From Bactericera cockerelli (lineage: Eukaryota > Arthropoda > Insecta > Hemiptera > Triozidae), in NCBI GenBank assembly GCA_024516035.1, contig CM044959.1:32550118-32614117 (forward strand): DNA of 64,000 nucleotides. The letters are read 5' to 3'. The notes under the pieces are model-generated. The model saw nothing but the letters and a program-made list of their open reading frames with translations, was not told the DNA's origin and made no database searches. Both the position numbers and the translations under genes were made by a program. Every line of letters starts with the position of its first letter. The first letter of the stretch is position 1. Shown in pieces: positions 1 to 10,038 of this stretch.

Positions 1-116
1 GTAGCTTGATAAGGCGGCGGACTTGTAACCTGGAGGTCGGTGGTTCAAGTCCCGGTTTCAGCGTAGATTTAGTAAAGCGAGTAACACAAATATGATAACG
101 GTGTATATTCCATCTG
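1..116 (+). repeat. tRNA-derived SINE, family D, copy 1 (cut by window start)
   Basis: This is a pol III-type head. It has an A-box-like stretch (TAGCTTGATAAGGCGG) at 2-17 and a B-box-like GGTTCAAGTCC at 43-53, followed by a short body ending near AATATGATAAC. The same unit recurs at 131-291, 15150-15285, 18784-18915, 41431-41580 and 60163-60318. Against those copies it lacks about 30 bases between AAAGCGAG and TAACACAAAT. Its 5' end lies outside the window. It faces copy 2 tail to tail, so the RNA of this stretch could fold back. Confidence 0.75.
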
Positions 117-130
117 TCATAGTCAAATTA

Positions 131-291
131 AGTTAAGTTTTTTTTAAAGTTATCATATTTGTGTTAATCACTTACGTGATATCACAACTACTCAAACTCG
201 CTTAACTAAATAAACGCTGAAACCGTGACTTGAACCACCGACCTCCAGGTTACAAGTCCACCGCCTTACCGTTCAAGCTACTGAGGTCGGT
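131..291 (-). repeat. tRNA-derived SINE, family D, full-length with 14-bp target duplication
   Basis: Read on the minus strand it starts ACCGACCTCAGTAGCTTGA, has a B box like GGTTCAAGTCA, and ends in an A-rich tail (plus-strand T run at 138-145). The 14-mer TCATAGTCAAATTA occurs at 117-130 and again at 292-305, directly flanking the copy. This is a perfect target-site duplication, as expected for LINE-driven retroposition. It defines a family unit of about 160 bp, which I used to call the other copies. Confidence 0.85.
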
Positions 292-305
292 TCATAGTCA
301 AATTA

Positions 306-1017
306 TTGTCAATATGAGGCTACGAGCAATGATTGAACTATCCAACTGAAATGATAGTTAACTTGAATAACTACATGCACGTGTACATTGTACGTGCACA
401 TGTATGTCATTTTTGTACGAGGTATTTGTTGTTAGATAATTATTACTCCAGAAGAAATACATGGAAAGTATTATGATGTTTGTTTTATGAGCCTTTTTAC
501 AGTTTGCTCATGTTTCACTTTTATAATTAGATTTGTATAGGTGTCAATTTTTATTATTACGTGTCGATACGGCATATTTCATTGGGCATTCGGATGGAAA
601 AAGCATGACACGTGTTCATACCGATGTAAATTAAGTTATGGACCAGTATTACCAGGGCTTTACAAATGAGTTATTCATTATGAATGCTGTCGTTGCGTCA
701 TCGCAATATTCCTTGGAAGATAATTCATACTTCATGTATATAATAGACTATCTCGCACCCGGCACATTATCGGCGCAATGGTTTTCCGGACATGGCAGGC
801 GTATAATTTCCCGATGGCCAAAGAAACCCGATGGAAATTATTTTCAACAACTTTTTTACCCTATGTACGAGTCTAAAAAATTTGCATCGAGGATATCACG
901 CATTTCCTGAAACTTTTATGAAAATGGTTCTGAAATTATGGGTATTTGAAAAAATCTACATTTTACAAGACGTGCGTGCGTACATCCGAAAATGCAAGCA
1001 ATACACAAAAAAAATCT
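306..1017. other. No recognised gene or repeat
   Basis: A/T-rich DNA. A 90-codon plus-strand reading frame starts at 638, but I recognise no domain in it. It has no splice context or homologue in this window, and I do not call it a gene. A near-palindromic TGCACGTGTACATTGTACGTGCACA-like stretch lies around 376-401. Confidence 0.5.
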
Positions 1018-1018
1018 C

Positions 1019-1299
1019 TTAACACTTTCCGTGCCGGTGTTACCGTTTGGTAACACCTGTTCAGGAAAATGGTGTTACCGTTTGGTAACACCGATAACAC
1101 CAAAGACATCTACTTTTCGACCCCGTTGTTACCTTTTGGTAACACCTTACATGGAATAGTGTTACCAAATGGTAACACCGGCACAGAACAAGAAAAACTT
1201 CAAAAAATTTTAAGCCTGTGCCGGTGTTACCAAATGGTAAATATCGCTACGGCACTGGGCAATAATTTCAAAATGAGTCTCCGGCACGGAAAGTGTTAA
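1019..1299. mobile_element. piggyBac-type MITE with five internal palindromes
   Basis: A TTAA at 1019-1022 and another at 1296-1299 flank perfect terminal inverted repeats: CACTTTCCGTGCCGG at 1023-1037 and its reverse complement at 1281-1295. Duplicated TTAA targets and short terminal repeats are the hallmark of the piggyBac superfamily. The element is about 273 bp and encodes nothing recognisable, so it would be non-autonomous. Inside are five copies of the palindrome GTGTTACCNNNTGGTAACAC, at about 1036-1057, 1071-1092, 1125-1146, 1159-1179 and 1223-1240 (the last incomplete). A reading frame crossing it is an artefact of the repeat. Confidence 0.7.
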
Positions 1300-1300
1300 G

Positions 1301-2285
1301 TCTCTAGATTTTCACTAACTAACAATATTTGTCTGAAGCTTTTTGTGGCTTTGAAGTCCCCAAGTTCGAAGTTCAGAGACAGTAGCCTAAGAAATGTAAT
1401 ATTCTGGCAATATTCTTACGTAGTTACAGTGATATTTATTAAACTAAGCTAATATGACTCACTTAAACTTGTGGTGTATCTCGGAAAACAAATTATAGCA
1501 GGCTCACCTGAAACAGATCAGAAGATTATGAAATCAAAATGGTTCATTATGCTTTATGTTACTCAAGTATGAATGAACACGAAAGAAGAAAAAGAAGGGA
1601 ATTAAAAAGTCTTAAAGATGTAAAAAAGTTTAGTAAAAAACAAGACATGGAACACAAGAAGGGAACGTGTGATAATACAGATGAAACATGATAATGTGCT
1701 CCTCCATAATCCAATGTCGTGCATACATACTAATGTATGTCTTGATACTCATGATGTAATCTTCCATTATGCTGGATTTAAAATTATATCTGACAGTAGA
1801 AAATGTATGAAGAGGAATTTTTGTTTTCGAACTCGGGAAAACACATGTAGCTTTGCAACACTCGGAGCTACCCATACACGCTACGCTGAACTGAGTTCCG
1901 TGGGAGCTTGGGTTGATTCCTTGTTGGAAAATCCGATCAGAGAAGAAAATATTATTATTTACTTTATATAGAAAATATTATTATGTACTTAATGAATATT
2001 GTATGTTCAGTAGTTTAAAGAGTTCCATATATTAATGGTCTTGTAAATAAAGTCGGGTAAAGTTACGAAGAAAAATACACTGCCAAGTATGGACACAATA
2101 CTTCCTCGTGATTGGTTCACATTGTATACACCTGGCAATTTTGAGATTTTATACTAAATCACTTGTATCTCCAAAACTTCTTAACTGATTTTCTTCAAAT
2201 TTGTTTTATATTCTACAAAAAAATCCTTATATTCGTAGACCTTATTTTTGCACTCTTTTGTCCAAAATTTTGGATTTTCTTAAAT
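1301..2285. other. No recognised gene or repeat
   Basis: A/T-rich. Two overlapping antisense reading frames (81 and 100 codons, about 1630-1971) show no recognisable motif. From about 2160 the text reads like degraded repeat DNA up to the sharp edge of the long inverted repeat at 2286. Confidence 0.45.
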
Positions 2286-2796
2286 ATCCCCCAAAAAACA
2301 CTACGTGTAAAAATTGTCGTCAAGTGTTGAAATGATTAAAAAGAACTGATATCAAAAACGTCAATTTTCTATGTGTTGAAGGAATTATTTCACGTAATAA
2401 GTCTCTTGATAATTCAACCAAAATAATAGCCTCACAACAACAATACACCTTTGAGGAAACTTCGATTTGGTAATTTGAGAATTTAACCAAAAAATAGCTA
2501 CACAACAAAACAATGCTCTTGTAAGAACAATGTTGCATAATTACAGAACCATTGTTCTTACAAGAGCATTGTTTTGTTGTGTGGCTATTTTTTGGTTAAA
2601 TTCTCAAATTACCAAATCGAAGTTTCCTCAAAGGTGTATTGTTGTTGTGAGGCTATTATTTTGGTTGAATTATCAAGAGACTTATTACGTGAAATAATTC
2701 CTTCAACACATAGAAAATTGACGTTTTTGATATCAGTTCTTTTTAATCATTTCAACACTTGACGACAATTTTTACACGTAGTGTTTTTTGGGGGAT
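2286..2796. mobile_element. 511-bp near-perfect hairpin (foldback) element
   Basis: Arms 2286-2532 and 2550-2796 (247 bp each) are reverse complements around a 17-nt loop. The ends read ATCCCCCAAAAAACAC and the complement. The small inverted motif CAC-TAC-GTG lies just inside. The two reading frames here (2320-2538 minus, 2574-2762 plus) encode the same peptide because they are the two arms, and they are not genes. The termini resemble those of the 329-bp MITE at 53059-53387. I see no target duplication: the outer flank is TTAAAT and the inner flank ATCACT. Confidence 0.85.
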
Positions 2797-2952
2797 ATCA
2801 CTACTTTTTGATTTAGATGAAATCCTCTGATAGATGAAATAAAAAGTGATCAACAGATAAAAGAAAAAAGACTTTTATTTTAAGGTTGTTGTGATACGCA
2901 GTAATATTATAAGACAATCATATAAAATGTTGGGTAATTTATATTGAACTAG

Positions 2953-3302
2953 TGCCGTTCTTGAGATACAGGGTCGGACGTCCTGCCTAATATCCATATA
3001 TTTTGACGTATAACTCGTTAACCGTAACTTCCAGAAAAATGAAGTCTGTTGATAATAACTCCTTGTGGTAAAACCTTTCGAACAAGTTAAAACTTGATTT
3101 GTTTTTTTGATAATTTTCTTTTTGTTCGTCCGGCTGCCTGACGAAACCGACCAGAAACTAACATCAAGAGTGTATGTCGAGTTATAAATTGTTCGACAGG
3201 TCTTATCGACAAATTTCATTTTTCTATAATTTACGGTTAACAAGTTATACGTCAAAATATATGGATACGCTGGACGTCCGACCCTGTATCTCAAGAACGG
3301 CA
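2953..3302. mobile_element. Inverted-repeat element of about 350 bp (MITE-like)
   Basis: The two ends (TGCCGTTCTTGAGATACAGG near 2953 and its complement ending at 3302) form imperfect inverted arms of roughly 80 bp, including GACGTATAACTCGTTAACCG and a diverged mirror copy. The terminal ACAGGGT-type wording resembles that of the foldback element at 57583-59243. A 166-codon minus-strand frame (2875-3375) runs across it and is repeated in the other long-repeat arm. Its peptide has no recognisable domain, and I treat it as fortuitous. Confidence 0.6.
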
Positions 3303-3618
3303 AGTCGTAACTCACTGAAATTTGTTGTAATGAAATTGTCTCAATGACACCTTTAGACAATATTCCACAAGACACACCATTCTATTTAAGATTTTGAAGT
3401 TGGTCCATTTCCAGCCTGACTGGGGCTGTGTAGATATACGGGTTTTAGCGTTTTTTGATATATTGAGTCGTTTTCGAGAAACCCAGGCTTGGGCGAGACT
3501 TTATAGATGCCCTGTATTTGTAGGTAGTTATTTGTAAATTTTGAATAAAATCTACGTAATTTACGATTCAAAATACAAAAGTATTGATCCAAATAAATGC
3601 TTTATTTAGACTGTCAGT

Positions 3619-3870
3619 GGCCAGCCTCCGTGGCGTAATGGTTGTAACTACTGCCCGTAGTCCAGACATATCGAGTTCCATTACCGGTTGTTGCAGGCTT
3701 TTCTAATATTTTTTTCCCCTCTAAACACGTGAGTCTGGAATCACAGCCCTCCAGGCTGGGTGAGGTAAATGTAGGTAGCTGGAACGATTCCCAGCGAATG
3801 GAGGGTAAAACCCTCCCCTGACTAGTTCCCTGACTAGTTCAAATCAGGACGTTAAAACCAAAATACAATC
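3619..3870 (+). repeat. tRNA-derived SINE, family A
   Basis: It begins GCCAGCCTCCGTGGCGTAAT, with an A-box-like GTGGCGTAATGG and a degenerate B box (GAGTTCCATTACC). The body carries CAGGCTGGGTGAGG, a GTAGCTGG motif, GCGAATGGAGGGTAAAAC and a tail ACGTTAAAACC. A better preserved minus-strand copy with intact B box lies at 37261-37499. Because it sits in the long inverted repeat, an identical copy is found at 62271-62522. Confidence 0.8.
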
Positions 3871-4573
3871 AACTGATCACAATCGTTTTAAAATGAGGTT
3901 GGTATGATAAATGGTGCTTCTTTTGTGGGACTTAAACCAGTTTATAATAATGAAGAAAAAAACATACCTATTTAATCTTAAAATCCATTAACAATAATTC
4001 ATTAATAATCAACTAGTGTTTTAACCTTGTATTGAAAAAATTAGTAATGAACTCGTTAAAAACGGACAATTCTGTTTCGTGGTTTTGTTTACAATACAAT
4101 TTTAATTATATTATGTACCTACGTACATGACCAATTCGATCTTGGTAAAATAAAGAGAGAAATGAAAGTGCCGAGTATTATTATGTGTTCAGAAATGTTG
4201 ACCCATATATTTGCCTAACTTCGAGTTGCTAAACATGGTGTCATTTCAGCACAATCGGTAGATATAAACAGAAGAAGTGAGAAATTGTACTAGATTTACA
4301 TTTAATAATTATGAATTAATAGGCAAGCATATATCCATGGAATATACCCTGAAAATTTCAGCTCGATTGGACAAAAATGCAACTTATATCACGTTTCATA
4401 CATAGGTAGATGGATAATTAGATTGTGACAAATAAATGTTGATCGAGTTAAACCATACTAACTTCGTTCAAAATTAAACGGTCATAGGAGGTTGACTCAA
4501 ACTAGCAACTACTGTTTTTTTTTCTCACGAGAATACCGGACATCCAAAGTACCTACAGAGTAAAAAAAAATCT

Positions 4574-4650
4574 ACCTAGCCGGGATTCGAACCCAGGTCA
4601 CCTTTCAAACTTTGTAATTTACCTACACCAGTCGACGACCACCACAGATA
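4574..4650 (-). repeat. tRNA-like SINE head inside the left long-repeat arm
   Basis: On the minus strand a strong B-box sequence, GGTTCGAATCCCGGC, is preceded by TGGTCGTCGACTGGTG. It lacks a convincing cloverleaf, so I call it a SINE head or tRNA relic and not a functional tRNA. The mirror copy is at about 61491-61570. Confidence 0.45.
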
Positions 4651-5808
4651 CTGCTCAATACATAATATTTTATTATATTTATCATTTGATCTGCAAATCA
4701 ATATTTTTGCTTCTAACTGGCCAATATTTTATACACTGCTCATAATAATAATATAGATCTAGTTTACCTCTTGATGTAGAAACCTTTTAATGAATTTATA
4801 GAACGTTATTATTCCCTATCTAATAAAGCGGTCTGTTGGCAGCTTGGGTGAAGCATAGACGAAAAGGTCCTACCCATATTTTAAGTTCTATGTGAGGCGA
4901 AGATTTTTTTGTTACTCTCATTAATCTTAATTTAGTTTTTTCTTTTTGTGTCTCACAATGTCGTTGATTTTTCTAAAATTTTATTTACATCATATTATAG
5001 TTTTCCGTAATTAGACCTTTAGAAAGAACCTTCAGTCATGCACGTGGGATAACTAGGCGTGGCTCCAGGGTTCATTATAGATATTCCTTTAGAGGACTTT
5101 AAATACTTTTCTACTTGTTTCAACCATCTGAAATTAAGTGATCTCATTCCCTTTGACTAGACCTTTCTAAAAACACCAGAAATACAGCTCTAGGATAACA
5201 ATAGACGGCTCTGGGCTCCATAATAAGTATTCCTTTCAAAGGCTATAACTCAAGTTCGGTCCAGTGTAATACTTAAGTTATATTTTTATATTTTTTCCTA
5301 TGGTAAGACCTTTTGAAAAATACCACAATCGCAGCTCCAAGATAACCAGGGGCGGCTCTGTGCAACTTTCCGGTTTTATTTTAGAAGGCTATATCTCCTA
5401 TCCTATAAAAAATAAATACTTGAAACTATAAAAGGTATGCAGAGATAAAAATTCCCTTTCCAAAAACGTAGCTCACGTTTTTCCACGATAAGCACACGTT
5501 GCTGTACCCTTGACAGAAAATTGGTCTGAAAAAAAAAAAAAAAAAAAAAACCCGTATGAAAAATTTCATGAAATTCAAGATTTTCGGCGTGGCTAGAAAA
5601 CGACTTTAACTGTACGTAGGAACCTCGCGCTTTCGTGAAACACAATCTATTTTCGCGTCTCATTACAAATTTGAAATAAAAATTGATAAAAGTTTGCGGG
5701 AAGTGTGCGAAAACAATAAAACAAAATACATATAAACTCTGTTTCGTGTTAATATAGGCCGGTAGGCTGGCGCTGCTTGACGAGCGCTCGCCTCCCGGCG
5801 AGCTTGAT

Positions 5809-6730
5809 CAGAGCCAAATCATATTTTATAGAAAGATAATTTTAAAAATGCACTATGTAAAACACTAATACGCACTAAAATTTCATTAAAATCAGGTGTA
5901 CGAGATATACGAGTAAGCGTATATAAGTAAAAAGTTAGTGGTCAGGCGCATGGTCTCTATCACCAAGTGGTTGTGCGAAGTTGATGAATTTAAAATGGGA
6001 TTATCTACAATACGTTTCCTATATGTGTACAAAATTTCATTGAAATCCGTTCAGTAGTTTATGAGATTTGCGCGTTACAAGAAATGTATTTAACAGAAGG
6101 TTCTGAAAGAAAAAAATTGAATGTATTAGCAAAAAATTACATATTTTTTTACAAAAACAAACATAATACTTCCGATTTCTAATATTTCAAATTTACCGGA
6201 AGTAATATTAGCTCTCGAATTAATAAGAAGCTTTTTTGGTGCGGGAGATGTCTCCACTAACGCATACATGTCACATAGCATAATCGTAATAGTAATCAGG
6301 CGTTCATAGAAAGTGCCTTCTGGTCTCCCAGATTTCTAATATTATAAATTTATCGGAAGCAATACCTTAGCACCTTTCCTGGCATAAATTTTAAAATTAA
6401 AGTGAAAAGAAAATGAGATGCGAAATTCGTAGGCAACAGCTGGTAATATGACGAAAATGATGAAGGAGCAATTATGTGTTGAACAATATTGTATCCTGTT
6501 AATCTGAAGGAGATGAACTTCCAAATCCAGTTACGGCTATTGTCGTGAATCAGTATCAGTATAAACAGAAAAGTGAGAAGTTGTACTAGATGTACATGAA
6601 TATCAGAACATACCTGGATAGCTGTTTCGAGCTTATTTGCTCTCATCAGCAGGTAATAGTTCTGAATTTCCATGTCATCAACTAACCTCTCTATTTTAAT
6701 CAGTATAAACAGAAAAGTGAGAAGTATAGT
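5809..6730. other. Dispersed-repeat fragments between long-repeat arm and foldback candidate
   Basis: It contains two copies of the dispersed AT palindrome TTTCTAATATTAGAAA (6168-6203, imperfect, and 6331-6360). Between them is a segment (6212-6330, AAGCTTTTTTGGTGCGGGAG onward) that recurs at 20489-20607. A 27-bp direct repeat occurs at 6555-6581 and 6699-6725. Reading frames of 60-107 codons on the minus strand show no recognisable function. Confidence 0.55.
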
Positions 6731-6858
6731 ACAGTAGCCTGTTCGAATATACTGCCCACTCCCCGATTCTCCAATTCTCCGTTTCGCAAAAAGGGAGTGA
6801 TTCCTGTTCGAATATACTTCTCCAAATCCCCGATTCTCCTTTTCAATGTAGTCACTGA

Positions 6859-7050
6859 CGTCACCGTGGCGGAGTGAGTTAGCGCGCTAGGCGTTAGGCA
6901 TTGCACGCATGGTGCCCTGGGTTCGATCCCCAGCAGAGCAGTATTTTTGTGCACTGTACTTGCATCCACTCATACTCCATGATGAAAAATGAGTAACTGT
7001 GTCTATGTGAGCAGCGACCAGAGGCGGAATTATAAGCAAAATAAAATAAA
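6859..7050 (+). repeat. tRNA-derived SINE, family E
   Basis: The head GTCACCGTGGCGGAGTGAGT has an A-box-like sequence. It is followed by a long variable-arm-like stretch and a perfect B box GGGTTCGATCCCC (about 6918-6930), as in Leu/Ser-type tRNAs. The body contains CACTCATACTCCATGATGAA and ends in an AAAATAAAAT tail. A second copy at 33178-34015 is split by a later insertion. Reading frames across it are not genes. Confidence 0.75.
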
Positions 7051-7094
7051 ATATTACGATGTTAAAGGTAAGGGAAAAAATCCTATAATTCTGC

Positions 7095-7720
7095 TATATA
7101 TTATAGCCAACAATCCGCTAAACTGTACTCCGCAACGGAGTATTTATCTTTATAGGTTTTATACCTAAGTAGATGTTTCCCCGTACTTTGCAACAGAATA
7201 ATTTTTATAGTTAACTAGCCATCAACCCGTACTTCGCAACGGAGTATTATATACGCTTCATACCTAACTAGGTGATACCCTGTTCTTTGCAACGGCATAT
7301 TTTTTATAGCATACTCGCGGTCAACCCGTACTTCGCAAAGGATTTTTTTTCGGGTTTTATACCTTTTTTATACGCCCTTTAGTCAGGACACTAGTATCAT
7401 TTACTTATTTATATATGTATAAATTTTTTATAATACTCTATCTTTTATAATTTTTTTTTGATTTTATACTGGTAAATATTGTGCCCTCTTAACAGTAGTG
7501 ACCCTCTACTTTGCAACGGGAATTTTTTCATAGCAAACTAGCCGTCAACCCATACTTTGCAACGTAGTATTTTTTTATAAGATTTATACCTAACTAGATG
7601 TTATTCCGTACTTTGTAACAGCATATATTTTAAAACCAAATAGCTGTCAAATTGTAATTCGCAACTAAATATTGAATTTAATTTTATGTTTACTGTGCAA
7701 CGGGCTTAATGTTTCTATAA
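7095..7720 (-). repeat. Tandem array of Helitron-3'-end-like 46-bp units (minus orientation)
   Basis: About ten degenerate copies of a unit appear. On the minus strand the unit reads CCGTTGCGAAGTACGGG (a small hairpin), then seven bases, CTAG, then TTAGGTATAAAA. On the plus strand it appears as ACCCGTACTTCGCAACGG, for example near 7184, 7228, 7324, 7548 and 7605. It is the reverse complement of the array at 8390-9440. The hairpin-seven bases-CTAG arrangement equals the 3' end of the mini-Helitron at 38702-38957. Confidence 0.75.
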
Positions 7721-7839
7721 CTAACGAGTCGTCACCACGTACCTACTTTAAATTAGGAAATTTTAAATTCACCTAACGAACATTTACCTTGTACTTTAAA
7801 GGGGGAATTTTTTGAAGAAGAAGAAAAAGAAGAACAAGA

Positions 7840-7965
7840 AGGTTTTACAGCATTTTGGATTTCGTAGCAATGAAACAGCAGCTACTGATGACGCTTGTGG
7901 TCTATGTTGTAGCTTGACCATCCCGTAATATGCCTTCCCTCTGATGGGCGAGAAGTAATTCAATA
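7840..7965 (-). repeat. SINE family C body fragment
   Basis: The plus-strand text TTTCGTAGCAATGAAACAGC through CTCTGATGGGCGA matches the body of the SINEs at 54540-54790 (minus) and 19464-19735 (plus). The tRNA-like head is missing. It lies in the spacer between the two arrays. Confidence 0.6.
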
Positions 7966-8086
7966 GATCCCATTTAAGATAAGATGAGAATTAATTGTGT
8001 TCTTATGTCACAATTTTTAGTGGGTAGCATCACGTCTTCAAATATTTACTGAGACAAGTGAATACGCGTAGGTATATTTTGCTTTA

Positions 8087-8305
8087 ATAATAATATCGCC
8101 TTATTTATATTGGCCGACTAGGACTAATTAGTCCTAATAATGGGACTCATTAATGAGTCCCATTGTTAGTAAGCGTAAACAGAAGACGTATTATATGGTG
8201 AAAATCCCAAATGGGAGGATATAACTTGTCATATCTCGGCATCGGTTGGGTTTTGAACCCGCGACCTATGAAGTAGTCGGTCCCCTTGACCGCTTTGTTC
8301 TGTTC
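8087..8305 (-). repeat. tRNA-derived SINE, family H, with two tail palindromes
   Basis: On the minus strand it has a B-box-like GGGTTCAAAACCC (about 8252-8264) near its start and ends in AATAAGGCGATATTATTATT. The tail holds two perfect palindromes: 8119-8136 (18 bp, TAGGACTAATTAGTCCTA) and 8139-8164 (26 bp, centred on CATTAATG). A tail copy at 33055-33130 lacks most of the palindromic part, and fragments occur near 48560-48600. Confidence 0.6.
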
Positions 8306-8389
8306 AAGTATTTACAGGGAAATGTGAATAAATGTAGCTCGTTGTTTTGTGCAGAAAATCAGACGGACTAGAGATATTTTTTGTACAAT

Positions 8390-9440
8390 CTAGACTGCAG
8401 GAAAATCGGTATTTTACGGGTTAATGACTAGTTAGGCATAAGATAAATCCCGTATCAAAGTATGGGTTAACGACTAGTTAGCTCTAAAAAAAATCTTGTA
8501 GCCAAGTATGGGTAGACGGCCAGTAAGAGATGCAAAGTATTAGTAAAAAAATCCCGTAAGAAAGTACGGCTTAGCGACTAGTTACGTATTAGAGAAATCT
8601 CGTAGCAGAGTACGTGTTGACGACTAGCTTGGTTTGAAACGTGAATTGACAAATCAGCTACGAAGTTAGGGTGAACGAATAGTTCGGTAATAAAGAAATC
8701 ACGTTGCAGTGTACGGGTAAACTACTCTTTGGGTGTAAAACGTCAAATAAATTCCCTTACGAAGCGCTTAAAATTAAGGTTTACTTTATTTGAAAATGAA
8801 TCCCACTGCAAAGTACAGGTTACAGACTAGTTAACTATAAGAGAAATACTGTAGCAGAGTACGGGTAGACTGCTAGTAAGGTATACAAAGTATTAAAAAA
8901 AAAACAGAAATAATAAACCTCCTACAAAGTACGGGTAGACGGCTAGTAAGGTATACAAAGTATTTAAAAAAAAAAAACGGAAATAAGAAACCTCCTACGA
9001 AGTACGGGTAGACTGCTAGTAAGGTACACAAGTATTAAAAAAAAAAAAAACGGAAATAATAAACCTGCTACGAAGCACGGGTAGACGACTACTTCGGTAA
9101 TAAAGAAACCACGTTGCAGTGTACGAGTAAATAACTCGTTGGGTGTAAAACGTAAAATAAATTCCTTTACGAAGAACGTAAAACTCTAGTTAATTTAAAA
9201 ATGAATGACATTGCGAAGCACGGGTTAGGTATAAGAGAAATTTCGTTGCAGAATATGGGTAAATGGTTAGTTAGTTAAAAAACGTAAATAATAATATCTT
9301 GAAGGAGAACAGATTAGTATATTTAAAAAAAAAATCCCTTTACGAAGTACGGGTAGACGACTAGTTAGATGTAACAAAAATTCCGCTGCTAAGTACGGTT
9401 AAACCCCTAGTTAAGTATAAAATAATTCTCGTTTCAGAGT
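8390..9440 (+). repeat. Tandem array of Helitron-3'-end-like 46-bp units (plus orientation)
   Basis: About nineteen degenerate units of the type CCCGTAGCAAAGTACGGG, seven bases, CTAG, TTAGGTATAA are visible. The CTAG or CCAG positions at 8428, 8474, 8520, 8578 and 8624 give a basic period of 46 bp with occasional 12-bp insertions. A larger block is duplicated (about 8690-8770 and 9090-9175). A-rich variants with a longer period occupy 8870-9060. No coding potential. Confidence 0.8.
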
Positions 9441-10038
9441 GCGCAGTAATGACTACCAAGGTAAAAATAATTGTAAAGAATAGTAAAATATAGCAATATA
9501 GCTATGGAAACGGCTGTTAGGCTGGAAATCTTCGAAAACAACGACCTCTCAATTAAAGGAATTATTGCGTTAAAAAAAGACGGAAAATAATACTCTATGA
9601 TATAATATGTTAATAAAATGACATACTTTTACTTATTTAATAATTATAATAAGTAATTATGGCGAGTAATTACCATTAGGGTTGTTTAAAACCAATTGGG
9701 GGAGTGAAATTATTCTTCCCGAATTTCGACCATTTTACTGCCCTAAATCTCCGTTTCGAAGTCATTTTTTTAAAAATCACGCGCCCTTTCTACTCCCCGT
9801 TTGACTTTCCCAAAAAATATTATTCGAACAGAAATTGAAAAGGAAAGAGAAATCGAGATTTGTTAGCATTGGAAGTATAGGCAATTTGACGTAATGTCAT
9901 GCGCAGAACAGCTATTTCAACTCCCTCTTTCACTTTCCGATTGCACTCTGTGATATCGATATTTAAACGATATTTGACGGTTCAAACGGAGAAAAGGAGA
10001 TTCGGAGAATCTGGGCAGTATATTCGAATAGGCTACAG

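Larger units (their letters stand above)
2286..5808 (+). repeat. Left arm of 3.5-kb long inverted repeat
   Basis: The reverse complement of this segment is present at 60336-63855. Matching landmarks have coordinate sums of 66141 in the outer part and 66144 inside the A-tract, so the arms differ by only about three bases in length. One of these is in the A-tract (22 A at 5529-5550 against 21 T at 60594-60614). Reading frames of 62 to 166 codons are identical in both arms, showing very high identity. The outer end is exactly the end of a hairpin element (GGGGGAT/ATCCCCC). The inner end is the sequence GGCGAGCTTGAT, after which the arms diverge completely. The outer flanks also differ. The spacer is about 54.5 kb. 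Confidence 0.95.
6731..10038. mobile_element. Candidate 3.3-kb foldback element with inverted satellite arrays
   Basis: The ends are diverged inverted repeats of about 55 bp. The left begins ACAGTAGCCTGTTCGAATAT (6731) and the right ends ATATTCGAATAGGCTACAG (10038), both continuing into CTGCCCA and CTCCGTTT-type wording. A second, degraded copy of the terminal sequence follows at about 6798-6848. Inside are a SINE, then the minus-oriented array, a spacer with SINE fragments, and the plus-oriented array. No coding sequence or clear target duplication is visible. The overall plan, complex inverted ends built of tandem units, resembles foldback/Galileo-like elements, but the assignment is inference. 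Confidence 0.45.

Noticed and set aside
638..910. 90-codon frame in a gene-poor stretch
   Set aside because: No recognisable motif, signal peptide or splice context. This length is expected by chance in 64 kb on six frames.
2875..3375. 166-codon frame duplicated in both long-repeat arms
   Set aside because: Identity between arms reflects the DNA duplication and not protein conservation. The frame runs across an inverted-repeat element and shows no recognisable domain.
6859..6935. Possible functional tRNA gene
   Set aside because: The B box is intact, but no complete cloverleaf or acceptor-stem pairing could be drawn, and it continues into a SINE body with a second copy at 33178.
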